Positions 1 to 7,173 are shown, counted from the first letter of the stretch. The stretch is DNA of 64,000 bases from Ruminococcus sp. (GCA_004556705.1 SFGA01000001.1:1-64000), one strand, 5' to 3'. A program made the numbers and translations. Notes: generated by a model from the sequence alone, not told the origin.

Positions 1-27
1 TTCATAACTTAGTTTTGCTTTAGACAT
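1..27 (-). CDS. 5' end of a CDS cut by the window edge; possibly an IS transposase
   Basis: Reading leftward from 27 gives ATG and nine codons (MSKAKLSYE) before the window ends. A good Shine-Dalgarno sequence (AAGGGG) sits seven bases upstream of the ATG. The AAGGGG belongs to one arm of the inverted repeat at 35-90, an arrangement seen when a transposase starts just inside an insertion-sequence end, and the residues resemble the start of HTH-type transposases of IS3-like elements. Nine residues cannot prove this. Another AT-rich accessory gene is possible. Confidence 0.4.
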
Positions 28-34
28 AAAAATT

Positions 35-90
35 CCCCTTAAAGTAGTCTTGAAATCTTTTTGCTTTTTTCAAGTGTCTACTTTAAGGGG
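35..90. repeat. Inverted repeat, candidate insertion-sequence end or terminator
   Basis: The arms CCCCTTAAAGTAG (35-47) and CTACTTTAAGGGG (78-90) are perfect 13-bp inverted copies, extended outside the loop by TCTTGA and TCAAGTG. An AT-rich loop with T runs separates them. The left arm also supplies the Shine-Dalgarno sequence of the leftward partial gene. The pair could be abutting IS ends, a solo IS end next to a relic, or a bidirectional terminator. The sequence to the left would decide. Confidence 0.5.
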
Positions 91-212
91 ATTATATCAC
101 TTCGGCTTTTGGGGTTTTTGTTGACTTTGAGTATTTGCAGTATTATAATTATTTCACATAGTTCAAAAAATGTGCTACAATCAAACACTATCTGTAGAGG
201 ATGTGAATAACA

Positions 213-881
213 ATGAATTTTAATACGAGATTAAAAAATTTGAGATTATCTAAAGGATTATCACAAAAAGAATTGGCAGATAAATTAAATGTTGGAAGAA
301 CTACAGTGTGTGAATATGAACGTGGAAAAATTGTACCAAAACAAGAAGGTTTATTAGAACTTGCCAGTTTTTTTAATGTTTCTATTGATTACCTGACAGG
401 TGTGTCAAATGATCCTACACCCCAAAAACAAAATACATCAGATATATCTAATTGGCTGAACACAATTCAACGTATATTATTGGATAAAGAAAACACACAA
501 GTAATTTATGAAGGAAAAGAATTATCCACAAAACAAAAACTATATGTTGATCAACTCATCCAACAATTAAGGAATAATATAGATATGTTTATTCAGTTGG
601 ATGCAAATATTACTGATACAGAATTAACACCAAAAGATTATGATAGATGGGATGGAAGAACATGCATTAAGGTGATAAGTAAGCCCAACCCAAAATTAAT
701 AAAGAATGAGGAAAACATTGACGAAAACGAATACAAAAGCAAGGTTGAACTTGTTCTTCAAAAACAGAGAAACGGTGAAGAACTGACAGACGATGAACTT
801 GATATTCTGTTTGAGCAAATGAGTACAGAATGTGCTGAAGCTATGAACGGCACACATCCACCAACAGAGGAAAACAAGTAG
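213..881 (+). CDS. XRE-family helix-turn-helix transcriptional regulator
   Basis: This is a 222-residue DNA-binding regulator. Residues about 5-62 form a Cro/CI-type HTH (RLKNLRLSKGLSQKELADKL, then a recognition helix near VGRTTVCEYERG and the conserved YLTG that closes the domain). Residues 70-222 are not recognised. They are charged, rich in Lys/Glu/Asn and end in an acidic tail, so they may bind a protein partner or mediate dimerisation. AGAGGATGTG lies just upstream of the ATG. The gene is markedly more AT-rich than the housekeeping genes and sits beside a probable transposase start, so it was probably acquired horizontally. No partner gene (toxin, phage gene) is visible within the window, and its regulon is unknown. 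Confidence 0.85.
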   Translation: MNFNTRLKNLRLSKGLSQKELADKLNVGRTTVCEYERGKIVPKQEGLLELASFFNVSIDYLTGVSNDPTPQKQNTSDISNWLNTIQRILLDKENTQVIYEGKELSTKQKLYVDQLIQQLRNNIDMFIQLDANITDTELTPKDYDRWDGRTCIKVISKPNPKLIKNEENIDENEYKSKVELVLQKQRNGEELTDDELDILFEQMSTECAEAMNGTHPPTEENK

Positions 882-1075
882 TTTATTTGATGTTTATTTG
901 ATGTTTAAAGTTACATTAAACTGTAAAAGTTACAAAAAACTATAATTTCTCTAAAGTCTGAATACGGCTTTAAAACGGCTTAAAACCTTGCTTTTTCTGC
1001 AAATTAGAGAACGGTGGAAAAGTTAGAAAAAGTATTTAATAGAACTCAAAGAGATAAAAGATTATTTCGGATTAT

Positions 1076-1108
1076 ATACGCTCTCAAGAAATTGGGAGCG
1101 TATTTTTG
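1076..1108 (+). terminator. Rho-independent terminator
   Basis: A 10-bp stem (ATACGCTCTC pairing with GGGAGCGTAT, one G-T pair) with a nine-base loop is followed by TTTTT. It lies about 200 bases after the XRE gene. The intervening 882-1075 is AT-rich and holds only a short direct repeat (TTTATTTGATG at 892 and 902). I see no convincing gene there. Confidence 0.7.
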
Positions 1109-1121
1109 TGTATTTTTCACG

Positions 1122-1529
1122 GTAGGGCGGTGGCTTGCTGCCGCCGAGCGAATTTTCCGATATATGACGGCTATCGGCTGTTGCCAAAGTGAATTTAATA
1201 TCATACCGTAGGGACAGGGCTTGCCCCTGTCCGCAACAAATCATGTATAAAATCAAATCGACGGACAACCGCTTATTCAGGCTCCCTCTGACGAGGGAGC
1301 TGTTGAGCGTAGCGAAACTGAGGGAGAGAAAGCAATAAATATCAAACTTTCATTATCTCTCCCTCAGTCATTTTTCTTCGAAAAACGACAGCTCCCTCGT
1401 CAGAGGGAGCCTTTGTCGGACAACCGCAAGGGTTGTACCTACGGTTGTGCGAATATTTTAATATCATATCAGCCAAAAATTATCATATATCAACAACAAT
1501 ATAACGGCGGCAGCAAGCCACCGCCCTAC
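1122..1529. repeat. Repeat mosaic 1: GTAG-hairpins around a GAGGGAGC palindrome
   Basis: Five palindromic modules lie in about 400 bases. Hairpin A (1123-1146) has stem GGCGGTGGC/TGCCGCC. Hairpin B (1206-1233) has stem GGACAGGG/CCCCTGTCC. The long palindrome C is at 1280-1411. Hairpin D is at 1419-1442, reversed, with stem GACAACC/GGGTTGT. A second copy of A is at 1505-1528, reversed. Every short hairpin carries GTAG immediately before its stem (CTAC after it when reversed). The same modules recur at 2.4-2.7, 50.7-51.1 and 62.3-62.9 kb in different orders. Short open frames across this block are products of the repeats, not genes. Confidence 0.9.
1280..1411. repeat. GAGGGAGC long palindrome, copy 1 (MITE-like)
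   Basis: This 132-bp element begins GGCTCCCTCTGACGAGGGAG and ends with the reverse complement (CTCCCTCGTCAGAGGGAGCC), giving 20-bp perfect terminal inverted repeats. Each end is itself a small hairpin. The interior carries GCGTAGCGAAACTGAGGGAG on the left and CTCCCTCAGTCATTTTTC on the right. No coding capacity is visible. It resembles a non-autonomous palindromic element. I see no target-site duplication. Confidence 0.85.
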
Positions 1530-1830
1530 AGTGTGAAATTGAATTTGCGGATATGGTCGTGTTGCTATTTGAAATGCTTTAACTTTGTGTTATAATGTTA
1601 AAAACAATACTGATTTGTTAATGGGGTAATATAATGCTGAAAAAGGTATATAGTATAATTGAAATGAAAACACCGAGATTGATACAATTTAATTATTCCT
1701 CCGCCGATTTTGCCGCTTGAGGGGTAAGTTGTGGAAGTCGAGGTGTCCCGGCTGTTTTTATCGGTAGAAATGTTCATACTTCGTCGGTATAATAGACGGC
1801 GGGAAAATAAAGGAATGGAGGGACTATGCG
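1530..1830. other. Gene-free stretch upstream of the GNAT gene
   Basis: This is AT-rich, with a -10-like TATAAT at 1788-1793 but no good -35 for it. A 28-codon frame from 1634 (ATG, preceded by GGGGT) to 1720 is possible, but its composition gives no support and I do not call it a gene. Nothing else stands out. Confidence 0.5.
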
Positions 1831-2379
1831 ATGAGACTGATAGAGCCTACGATAGAATACGACCAGCAGATTCGAGCATATCGGAAGGAATTTCTTGATT
1901 GCGGCGATTCAATGGATGGTACTGGTGCGCTCAGAAGGTTTGAAAATCCGCAGGGCTGGATATTATATTCAGACAGTTATAAGAATCCTCTAACTGTACC
2001 AAAGGGACGGGTTCCCTCAACGCAATACATGTTAATTCGTGACGAAGATCAGAAAATCGTCGGCATGATTCAAATCAGACATTATTTCAATGACTATTTA
2101 GAGCAGTATGGCGGGCATATCGGATACTCTGTTGCGCCAAGTGAACGCCGCAAAGGATATGCAACACAGATGCTAAAAATGGCATTACCGGAGTGTAAGA
2201 AACTGGGACTTAATAAGGTTCTGATAACTTGTATCAGTGGTAATGAGGGCAGCAAAAGAACAATCCTCAATAATGGCGGTATTTATGAATCTACCGTATA
2301 CGAATCTAAAAAGGGTGTATATTTGGAGAGATATTGGATAGTTCTCTCTTGTGTAAAGGGAGGTGCCGAACGAACGTGA
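1831..2379 (+). CDS. GNAT-family N-acetyltransferase with a repeat-encoded C-terminus
   Basis: This is a predicted acetyl-CoA-dependent N-acetyltransferase, substrate unknown (small molecule or amino group). In the 182 residues the GNAT core is clear. A strand ends in HIGYSVAPSERRKGYA (residues 96-111), where ERRKGYA is the acetyl-CoA pyrophosphate-binding R/Q-x-x-G-x-A loop. It is followed by the helix ATQMLKMALPECKKLG and by ITCISGNEGSKRTILNNGG (about 132-150), where the family has its second motif. GGAGGG precedes the ATG. An earlier ATG at 1825 runs at once into a stop. The family normally ends around YLERYWI. Here a further SCVKGGAERT is read from repeat sequence that also occurs at 62.46 kb, so a repeat inserted over the original stop codon. 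Activity is probably retained. Confidence 0.85.
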   Translation: MRLIEPTIEYDQQIRAYRKEFLDCGDSMDGTGALRRFENPQGWILYSDSYKNPLTVPKGRVPSTQYMLIRDEDQKIVGMIQIRHYFNDYLEQYGGHIGYSVAPSERRKGYATQMLKMALPECKKLGLNKVLITCISGNEGSKRTILNNGGIYESTVYESKKGVYLERYWIVLSCVKGGAERT

Positions 2380-2722
2380 GGCGGAGGGATTGTAAGGTTG
2401 ATTTTATATGGTTTTATAAAATCCCTCAGTCATTTTTTTGTTCCAAAAAAACGACTGAGGGAGAGATAACGAAAGCTTGATATTTATTGCTTTCTCTCCC
2501 TCAGTTTCGCTACGCTCAACAGCTCCCTCGTCAGAGGGAGCCTGTGTTTTATCAAAACTGAAAATATATGCGACCGTAGGGGCGACCTGCGGTCGCCCGT
2601 AAATTAACAGCAAATTAAAAACGGACGAACACAGTTCGCCCCTACGATATAATATAAAAATATAATTATTTGTAACCGTTAATTTGTTGTGATTTAACGG
2701 CGGCAGCAAGCCACCGCCCTAC
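2345..2722. repeat. Repeat mosaic 2 overlapping the end of the GNAT gene
   Basis: From about 2345 the sequence matches the element at 62462-62662 (CTCTTGTGTAAAGGGAGG, then GGCGGAGGGATTGTAAGG). It passes into palindrome C copy 2 (2421-2542), then hairpin E (2574-2599; stem GGGCGACC/GGTCGCCC), a reversed variant of E (2622-2646; GCGAAC/GTTCGC type) and a reversed hairpin A (2698-2721). All short hairpins carry GTAG/CTAC at the expected end. The stretch 2611-2721 reappears inverted at 62293-62430. There is no gene between 2380 and 2839. Frames here are repeat-derived. Confidence 0.88.
2421..2542. repeat. GAGGGAGC long palindrome, copy 2
   Basis: This is in reversed orientation relative to copy 1. 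It runs ATCCCTCAGTCATTTTTTTG, a T-rich hairpin, ACTGAGGGAGAGA, then CTCCCTCAGTTTCGCTACGC and the terminal CTCCCTCGTCAGAGGGAGCC at 2523-2542. The left terminus is replaced by the junction with the 2345 module, so this copy is hybrid or recombined. Confidence 0.8.
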
Positions 2723-2839
2723 CACGTCGTCGTTTGCTTCGTATCGTTCGCAACAGCCTTTGGCTGTCTCTCACTCACTATGCAACTCCTCCTTTTCCGC
2801 AAAAATCACGCTCTCGAAATTTAAAACAAAAGTGATATT

Positions 2840-3553
2840 ATGCTTGAAAAAAGATTTGAAGAACTTTATAACAGGGCTTATGAGCGAGGGTACAACACTT
2901 TTTCGCCGTTTTTGACTTTGCCCGAACAGAGCGAACTTAAAAAGATGTATCTGCCGTGCGTTCTCTTTGGCGGATATGACGGTGCGCAAAGGGTGGTGGC
3001 AGGCTTCGGCGAGACTGTCGGAAATGACGATTTCCCCATTGCTTGCGTTAAAATCGAGCCGCTTAACGAGAAATTTGCCGATGAGCTGACGCACAGGGAT
3101 TTTTTGGGCTCGCTTATGAACCTCGGAATTAAGCGTGAAACCGTGGGAGATATAATCGTTGACGGCAAATGCGGATATGTTATTTGCCTTGAAAATATTG
3201 CGGATTATATCTGCGAAAATCTTACGAGAGTTCGGCACACAAGCGTCGAAGCGAAACGGTCTTTAATTCCCGAGAATACGGCTGAAAAATTTGAGGTATT
3301 GACTGTCTTTGCGACATCTAAAAGGCTTGATGTTATTATCGGTGCGGTCTACAATTTTTCAAGAAGCGAGTCGTCAAAGCTCATTGCTTCGGAACGGGTG
3401 TTTATAAATTCCGTTTTAACTCTTTCCGCTTCAAAAACAGTTAGCGACAACGATATTATAACTGTTCGTGGATATGGAAGATTTATCCTTTCGGGTGAGG
3501 TCAAGACGACTAAAAAAGGCAGACTTGTGCTTGAAATAAAGAAGTATTGCTGA
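2840..3553 (+). CDS. ylmH: YlmH-family S4-domain RNA-binding protein
   Basis: YlmH proteins bind stalled 50S/nascent-chain complexes and act with RqcH in ribosome-associated quality control. The gene is often found near division genes in Firmicutes. In these 237 residues the N-terminal region has the family pattern around FSPFLTLPEQSELKKM (about 21-36) and FGGYDGAQRVVAGF. The middle carries LTHRDFLGSLMNLGIKRETVGDI (about 83-105), highly typical of the family. The last 70 residues form an S4 RNA-binding fold (SSKLIASERVFINSVLTLSASKTVSDNDIITVRGYGRF). An in-frame stop just upstream rules out a longer protein, although no strong Shine-Dalgarno is seen. It stands alone after a repeat block, not inside a division cluster. 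Confidence 0.88.
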   Translation: MLEKRFEELYNRAYERGYNTFSPFLTLPEQSELKKMYLPCVLFGGYDGAQRVVAGFGETVGNDDFPIACVKIEPLNEKFADELTHRDFLGSLMNLGIKRETVGDIIVDGKCGYVICLENIADYICENLTRVRHTSVEAKRSLIPENTAEKFEVLTVFATSKRLDVIIGAVYNFSRSESSKLIASERVFINSVLTLSASKTVSDNDIITVRGYGRFILSGEVKTTKKGRLVLEIKKYC

Positions 3554-3614
3554 CGGCGGTTATAATACATAAAATCGGTGGAATACAGGCTTTGATTTTC
3601 GACAATAATATAAA

Positions 3615-3643
3615 TTGACAACCTATTTATGCCGTGTTAAAAT
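3615..3643 (+). promoter_or_regulatory. Sigma-A-type promoter for pyk
   Basis: TTGACA (3615-3620), a 17-base spacer and TAAAAT (3638-3643) give a near-consensus promoter. The predicted transcript has a leader of about 135 bases before pyk, containing the hairpin at 3719-3749. Confidence 0.75.
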
Positions 3644-3718
3644 ATTTGCGCAGTATATGTGGTGGAGTCTGTCATAGGTCGAAATTGACTTATTTATACT
3701 GTTGTCATTTTTATGATA

Positions 3719-3749
3719 GGGGGCAGAACTGCGGTTTTGTCCCTTTTTT
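3719..3749 (+). terminator. Terminator-like hairpin in the pyk leader
   Basis: GGGGCAGAAC pairs with GTTTTGTCCC (two G-T pairs) around a four-base loop, followed at once by TTTTTT. It lies between the promoter at 3615 and the pyk start, so it could attenuate pyk transcription, or it could end an upstream transcript. No recognised ligand-binding aptamer is apparent in the short leader. Confidence 0.6.
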
Positions 3750-3784
3750 GATAGGCCCTCATTAAAGAAAGAAGAGGATTGACT

Positions 3785-5194
3785 ATGAGAAAAACGAAGA
3801 TTGTATGCACCGTAGGTCCTGCTTGCGACAACGAAGAAACCCTGCAAAAAATGCTTGAGGCAGGAATGAATGTCGCAAGGCTTAACTTTTCACACGGCAC
3901 GCACGAGGAACAGCAGAGAAGAATCGACCTTTTGAAATCAGTTCGTGAAAAGGCGAATAAGCCGCTTGCGCTTATGCTTGATACAAAAGGCCCTGAATAC
4001 CGTGTCGGACTTTTTAAGGACGGACAATGCACTCTTAAAGAGGGCGGCACGTTTACCTTTACCGCCGAGGATATTATGGGCGATGAGAACAGAGTATCCG
4101 TAAGCTATAAGGAGCTTGCAAAGGAAATGTCGGTTGGCGATAAAATCCTTGTAAATAACGGATTGTTGATTTTTACCGTTACAAAAATTGACGGCGATAA
4201 TGTTGTTTGCAGGACGGACGCAGGCGGAGTCATCTCAAACAGAAAAAGTATGAGCTTTCCCGGCAAGGTGTTAAAGCAGAAATATTTGAGCGATTACGAC
4301 AAGGCGGATTTGCTTTTCGGAATTAAGAATGATATTGACTATATCGCCTGCTCATTTGTATCCTGTAAGCAGGATATTGAGGATGTAAAATCATTCCTTG
4401 ACGAAAACGGCGCAAAGTCGATAAGTCTTATTGCTAAAATAGAGAACAGGGCAGGAATCGATAACATTGAGGATATTTGCTCCGTATGCGACGGCATTAT
4501 GATAGGCAGGGGAGATATGGGCGTTGAAATTCCCTATGAGGAGCTGCCCGCAATTCAAAAAGAGCTTATCACGAAGTGCCGTATGCTCGGTAAAAGGGTT
4601 ATTACGGCAACGGAAATGCTTGAATCGATGATTACCAATCCGAGACCCACAAGGGCAGAGATTTCCGATGTTGCAAATGCGGTTTATGACGGAACAAGCG
4701 CAGTTATGCTTTCAGGTGAAACGGCGGCAGGTAAATATCCCATGCAGACGGTTGAAGCGATGTCGAGAATTGCCGAAAACACAGAGCAGAATATCCGTTA
4801 TAAAAAGCGTTTCGCAAACACAGAGTTCCGTATTCGAAACGAGATGGACGCTATTTCACACTCCGTTTGCGGTATGGCAATGGATATAGGCGCAAAGGCG
4901 ATTGTTGTATGCTCGATTTCGGGTATGACGGCTCGAATGGTATCGAGATTTCGTCCGCCCGTCGATATTATCGGTCTTTCTGTAAACAAAAAGACTTATC
5001 ATCAGCTTTCAATGTCTTGGGGCGTTACTCCCGTAATGTGCGAGGTTTATCCGTCTATTGAGGTGCTTTTCTATACGGCGAAGCAGATGGCGAAAAAGAC
5101 CTTGAACTTGAAAACGGGCGACAGAATATTGATAACCGGAGGCACCTCCGACACCACGGGCAATACAAATACGATAAGAATTGCTACGATATAA
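3785..5194 (+). CDS. pyk: Pyruvate kinase
   Basis: This cytoplasmic enzyme of glycolysis converts phosphoenolpyruvate and ADP to pyruvate and ATP. The 469 residues match the plain form of the family without the extra C-terminal PEP-utiliser domain found in some Bacilli. Visible landmarks are the start KIVCTVGPAC, the Arg-containing ARLNFSHGTHEE near 31-42, the catalytic lysine in LIAKIENRAG (about 218), the metal-binding GRGDMGVE (about 241-248), the signature TRAEISDVANAV and SGETAAGKYP. The ATG at 3785 has AAGAGGA six bases upstream. An in-frame TTG at 3779 abuts that Shine-Dalgarno and is unlikely. It is monocistronic, with its own promoter and a strong terminator. Confidence 0.98.
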   Translation: MRKTKIVCTVGPACDNEETLQKMLEAGMNVARLNFSHGTHEEQQRRIDLLKSVREKANKPLALMLDTKGPEYRVGLFKDGQCTLKEGGTFTFTAEDIMGDENRVSVSYKELAKEMSVGDKILVNNGLLIFTVTKIDGDNVVCRTDAGGVISNRKSMSFPGKVLKQKYLSDYDKADLLFGIKNDIDYIACSFVSCKQDIEDVKSFLDENGAKSISLIAKIENRAGIDNIEDICSVCDGIMIGRGDMGVEIPYEELPAIQKELITKCRMLGKRVITATEMLESMITNPRPTRAEISDVANAVYDGTSAVMLSGETAAGKYPMQTVEAMSRIAENTEQNIRYKKRFANTEFRIRNEMDAISHSVCGMAMDIGAKAIVVCSISGMTARMVSRFRPPVDIIGLSVNKKTYHQLSMSWGVTPVMCEVYPSIEVLFYTAKQMAKKTLNLKTGDRILITGGTSDTTGNTNTIRIATI

Positions 5195-5202
5195 CACTGA
5201 TT

Positions 5203-5239
5203 AAAAATCCGTTCTCCCTATTTAAGAGAACGGATTTTT
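5203..5239. terminator. Bidirectional terminator between pyk and the GH127 gene
   Basis: A 14-bp stem (AAAAATCCGTTCTC with GAGAACGGATTTTT) is flanked by A and T runs, so it can serve both convergent genes. Confidence 0.85.
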
Positions 5240-5250
5240 GCTTGTATTAT

Positions 5251-7059
5251 TTATTCTTTATCAAAATATACCGTGTAGAATTCGTGCCGTGTTTCAAAGA
5301 ACGGCTTGAGTATAATCGGGGTTCCGAGTGTCGAGTTTTTTGCAGGGATTTTGAAAATCAGCTTTTTCCTGTCCGATATTTCAACGCAGGTCTCCGCTGA
5401 TTTCCCGTTTAATAAAAGCGACGGATATTCAACGGTTATGTCGTCAATCAAAAGCTCATTTGAAATGTATTCGGAAACCTTGTCGGTAATTTTGCCGAGC
5501 GGCGCACAAAGCGTAACGGGTCCGTATTTCAAGGCGCAGACATCTTTTTCACGGGATTTATACTCGGTTATTTCCATAGGCAGTGTAAGCTCTACGGTAT
5601 CTCCGCCTTTTATATTTGAAACAGTGAAATATCCTTTTTCGATTTCCCGAAACTCCTTCGCCCCGTGTCTGATTGCGGCGGCTTTGTGGGAAAATTCGGG
5701 TATGCGAAGCTTTAAGCTGTCAATTTCGGTGTTGTGCTTAACGGCAATGTTGATTTTGTCCGAATAGGGATAATCGGTGTTTATTTCAAGAGAGATACCG
5801 TCCGTTTCAAGCCGAGACGGTATATACAGGTTGATGTAAAGAGTGCTTCCGTCAAAAAAGAAGATGTTGTTTTCATACTTTTCGGGGTTTTCCATTCCCG
5901 TGCCCGTACAGCACCACCAGGATTTATATTTCTTCTCATAAGTTCTGTGATGTCCCTGCAAAAGGGAGACGAAGTACATTTTTGCTCCGCTTTCGTCCTG
6001 CTGGGCAAGAATATGATTTAACAGTGCGTTTTCATACCAATCAAAATATTCCGATTTTTGCTTAAAAGAAAAAAGATACTCGCAAAGCCGCATCATATTA
6101 TATGTATTACAGCTCTCGCAGGTCTTTTTTGAGAGAGTCTCTTTTCCCTTTTTCTCAAAATGCTCTTTGTCGGAGTTGCCGCCTATTGCGTAAGAACGGT
6201 CCTGTGTGACAAAACGCCAAAAGTTTTCAGCCGCAGTCCTGTATTCTTTATGGGCTTCGGGTGCGGCTGCGTAAATTGCCGCCATACCCGTTACCTTGGG
6301 AATTTGGGTATTTGCGTGCCAACCATCCAATTTATCCTCGCCTTTCAAAAGGAAGTGAAACAGCTTTTTATGAGTAAATTTTTCGGCAAAGTAAAGATAT
6401 TTTTCATTTTTTGTTATCCGGTAGAGATTTGCGAAAACCTCATTCATTCCGCCGTGCTCATATTCGAGCATTTTTTCAAAATCTTCGTCCGAAAAATCCG
6501 ACAGACCGTCGCAAGCCCAATCGGCAAACCGTAACAGAACTCTTAAAACGGTTTGATCTTCGGTGACCGAGTATGCATCCGTAAGTCCCTTGAAAATTTT
6601 ATGCAAATTGTACCAGGGAACCCAATACCCTTCTGCCCATGAAGTCAGATTTTTATCAAAAAGCTCTGTAAAGCAATTTTCTTTACAACCACCTATATAT
6701 CCCGATTTTGCGTTGCTTTGCACGCTTTCAAGCTGTGAGACAATGTATAAAATTTTTTGCTTGAGCTTTTCGTCTCCGCTTTTGGCATAGCACTCCGAAA
6801 GGGCGCTCAAAAAGTGCCCGAGCGAATGTCCCGCAAGCGAAAATGTCTCGGGGCTCTTCTCCCAGTTGTTTGCACTTTTTCTCTCCCAACCGCCGTAGCG
6901 CTTTGCGTTGTTCGGAGCAGGCATATTGTGCGCCTCAAAAATAGGCGACAGAATCCTGTCAATATCCACGCCGTCAAGATACTCTCTACCGATTTTTTCA
7001 CTTTGCGAAAATACGGAGTTTAACAGCGTTATGTTTCTTTTGTCGGCAAATCCTGCCAT
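5251..7059 (-). CDS. GH127-family glycosidase (beta-L-arabinofuranosidase-like)
   Basis: The best-known GH127 enzymes remove beta-L-arabinofuranose from plant glycans using a zinc-bound cysteine nucleophile. This protein of about 602 residues shows the family set: GHSLGHFLSAL near 77-87, EGYWVPWYNLHKIFKGL near 143-159, CESCNTYNMMRLCEYL (about 314-329; Glu and Cys zinc ligands) and WWCCTGTGMEN (about 381-391; the Cys pair holding the nucleophile and a zinc ligand). No signal peptide is seen, so it should act inside the cell on imported oligosaccharides. Three start codons lie close together. The ATG at 7059 has AGGTG six bases upstream and is preferred over GTG 7068. It diverges from the GH29 gene and shares its control region. 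araA and araD at 38-40 kb could take the released arabinose. GH142/146-like specificity cannot be excluded. Confidence 0.88.
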   Translation of the reverse strand: MAGFADKRNITLLNSVFSQSEKIGREYLDGVDIDRILSPIFEAHNMPAPNNAKRYGGWERKSANNWEKSPETFSLAGHSLGHFLSALSECYAKSGDEKLKQKILYIVSQLESVQSNAKSGYIGGCKENCFTELFDKNLTSWAEGYWVPWYNLHKIFKGLTDAYSVTEDQTVLRVLLRFADWACDGLSDFSDEDFEKMLEYEHGGMNEVFANLYRITKNEKYLYFAEKFTHKKLFHFLLKGEDKLDGWHANTQIPKVTGMAAIYAAAPEAHKEYRTAAENFWRFVTQDRSYAIGGNSDKEHFEKKGKETLSKKTCESCNTYNMMRLCEYLFSFKQKSEYFDWYENALLNHILAQQDESGAKMYFVSLLQGHHRTYEKKYKSWWCCTGTGMENPEKYENNIFFFDGSTLYINLYIPSRLETDGISLEINTDYPYSDKINIAVKHNTEIDSLKLRIPEFSHKAAAIRHGAKEFREIEKGYFTVSNIKGGDTVELTLPMEITEYKSREKDVCALKYGPVTLCAPLGKITDKVSEYISNELLIDDITVEYPSLLLNGKSAETCVEISDRKKLIFKIPAKNSTLGTPIILKPFFETRHEFYTVYFDKE

Positions 7060-7077
7060 AGACATCACCTGATATAT

Positions 7078-7105
7078 GATATACTCTTTATTATGTGCAA
7101 GTCAA
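7078..7105 (-). promoter_or_regulatory. Probable promoter of the GH127 gene
   Basis: On the minus strand TTGACT (7105-7100), a 16-base spacer and TATATC (7083-7078) lie close upstream of the start. The -10 is poorer than that of the opposite promoter. Confidence 0.45.
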
Positions 7106-7112
7106 CATTTGA

Positions 7113-7141
7113 TTGAAAAGGGTATTCATATATGATATACT
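7113..7141 (+). promoter_or_regulatory. Promoter of the GH29 gene
   Basis: TTGAAA (7113-7118), a 17-base spacer and TATACT (7136-7141), with TG one base before the -10 (extended -10). The spacing is ideal, about 30 bases before the start codon. Confidence 0.75.
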
Positions 7142-7173
7142 TTAATAGAATATTATGAAAAGCAGGTGCTACT

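Larger units (their letters stand above)
7072..7141. promoter_or_regulatory. Divergent control region of the GH127 and GH29 genes with a 14-bp direct repeat
   Basis: The sequence ATATATGATATACT occurs twice in the same orientation (7072-7085 and 7128-7141), 56 bases apart. Each copy overlaps a predicted -10 element, one per gene. This is what a repressor or activator site controlling both glycosidase genes would look like. No regulator gene is adjacent, so the cognate protein is unknown. Confidence 0.6.

Noticed and set aside
1014..1268. Open frames of 65-68 residues on both strands
   Set aside because: They run through a terminator hairpin and the palindromic repeats; the peptides contain repeat-encoded strings that recur elsewhere, and no ribosome site fits.
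1122..1529. CRISPR array as an explanation of the repeated units
   Set aside because: Units are of several kinds, in both orientations, with no equal spacers and no cas genes in the window.
1634..1720. 28-codon frame with GGGGT upstream
   Set aside because: Too short, no family, no clear codon bias, ends in low-information sequence before the GNAT gene.
2404..2709. Minus-strand frame of 101 residues
   Set aside because: It is made almost wholly of palindrome C and hairpin E copies.
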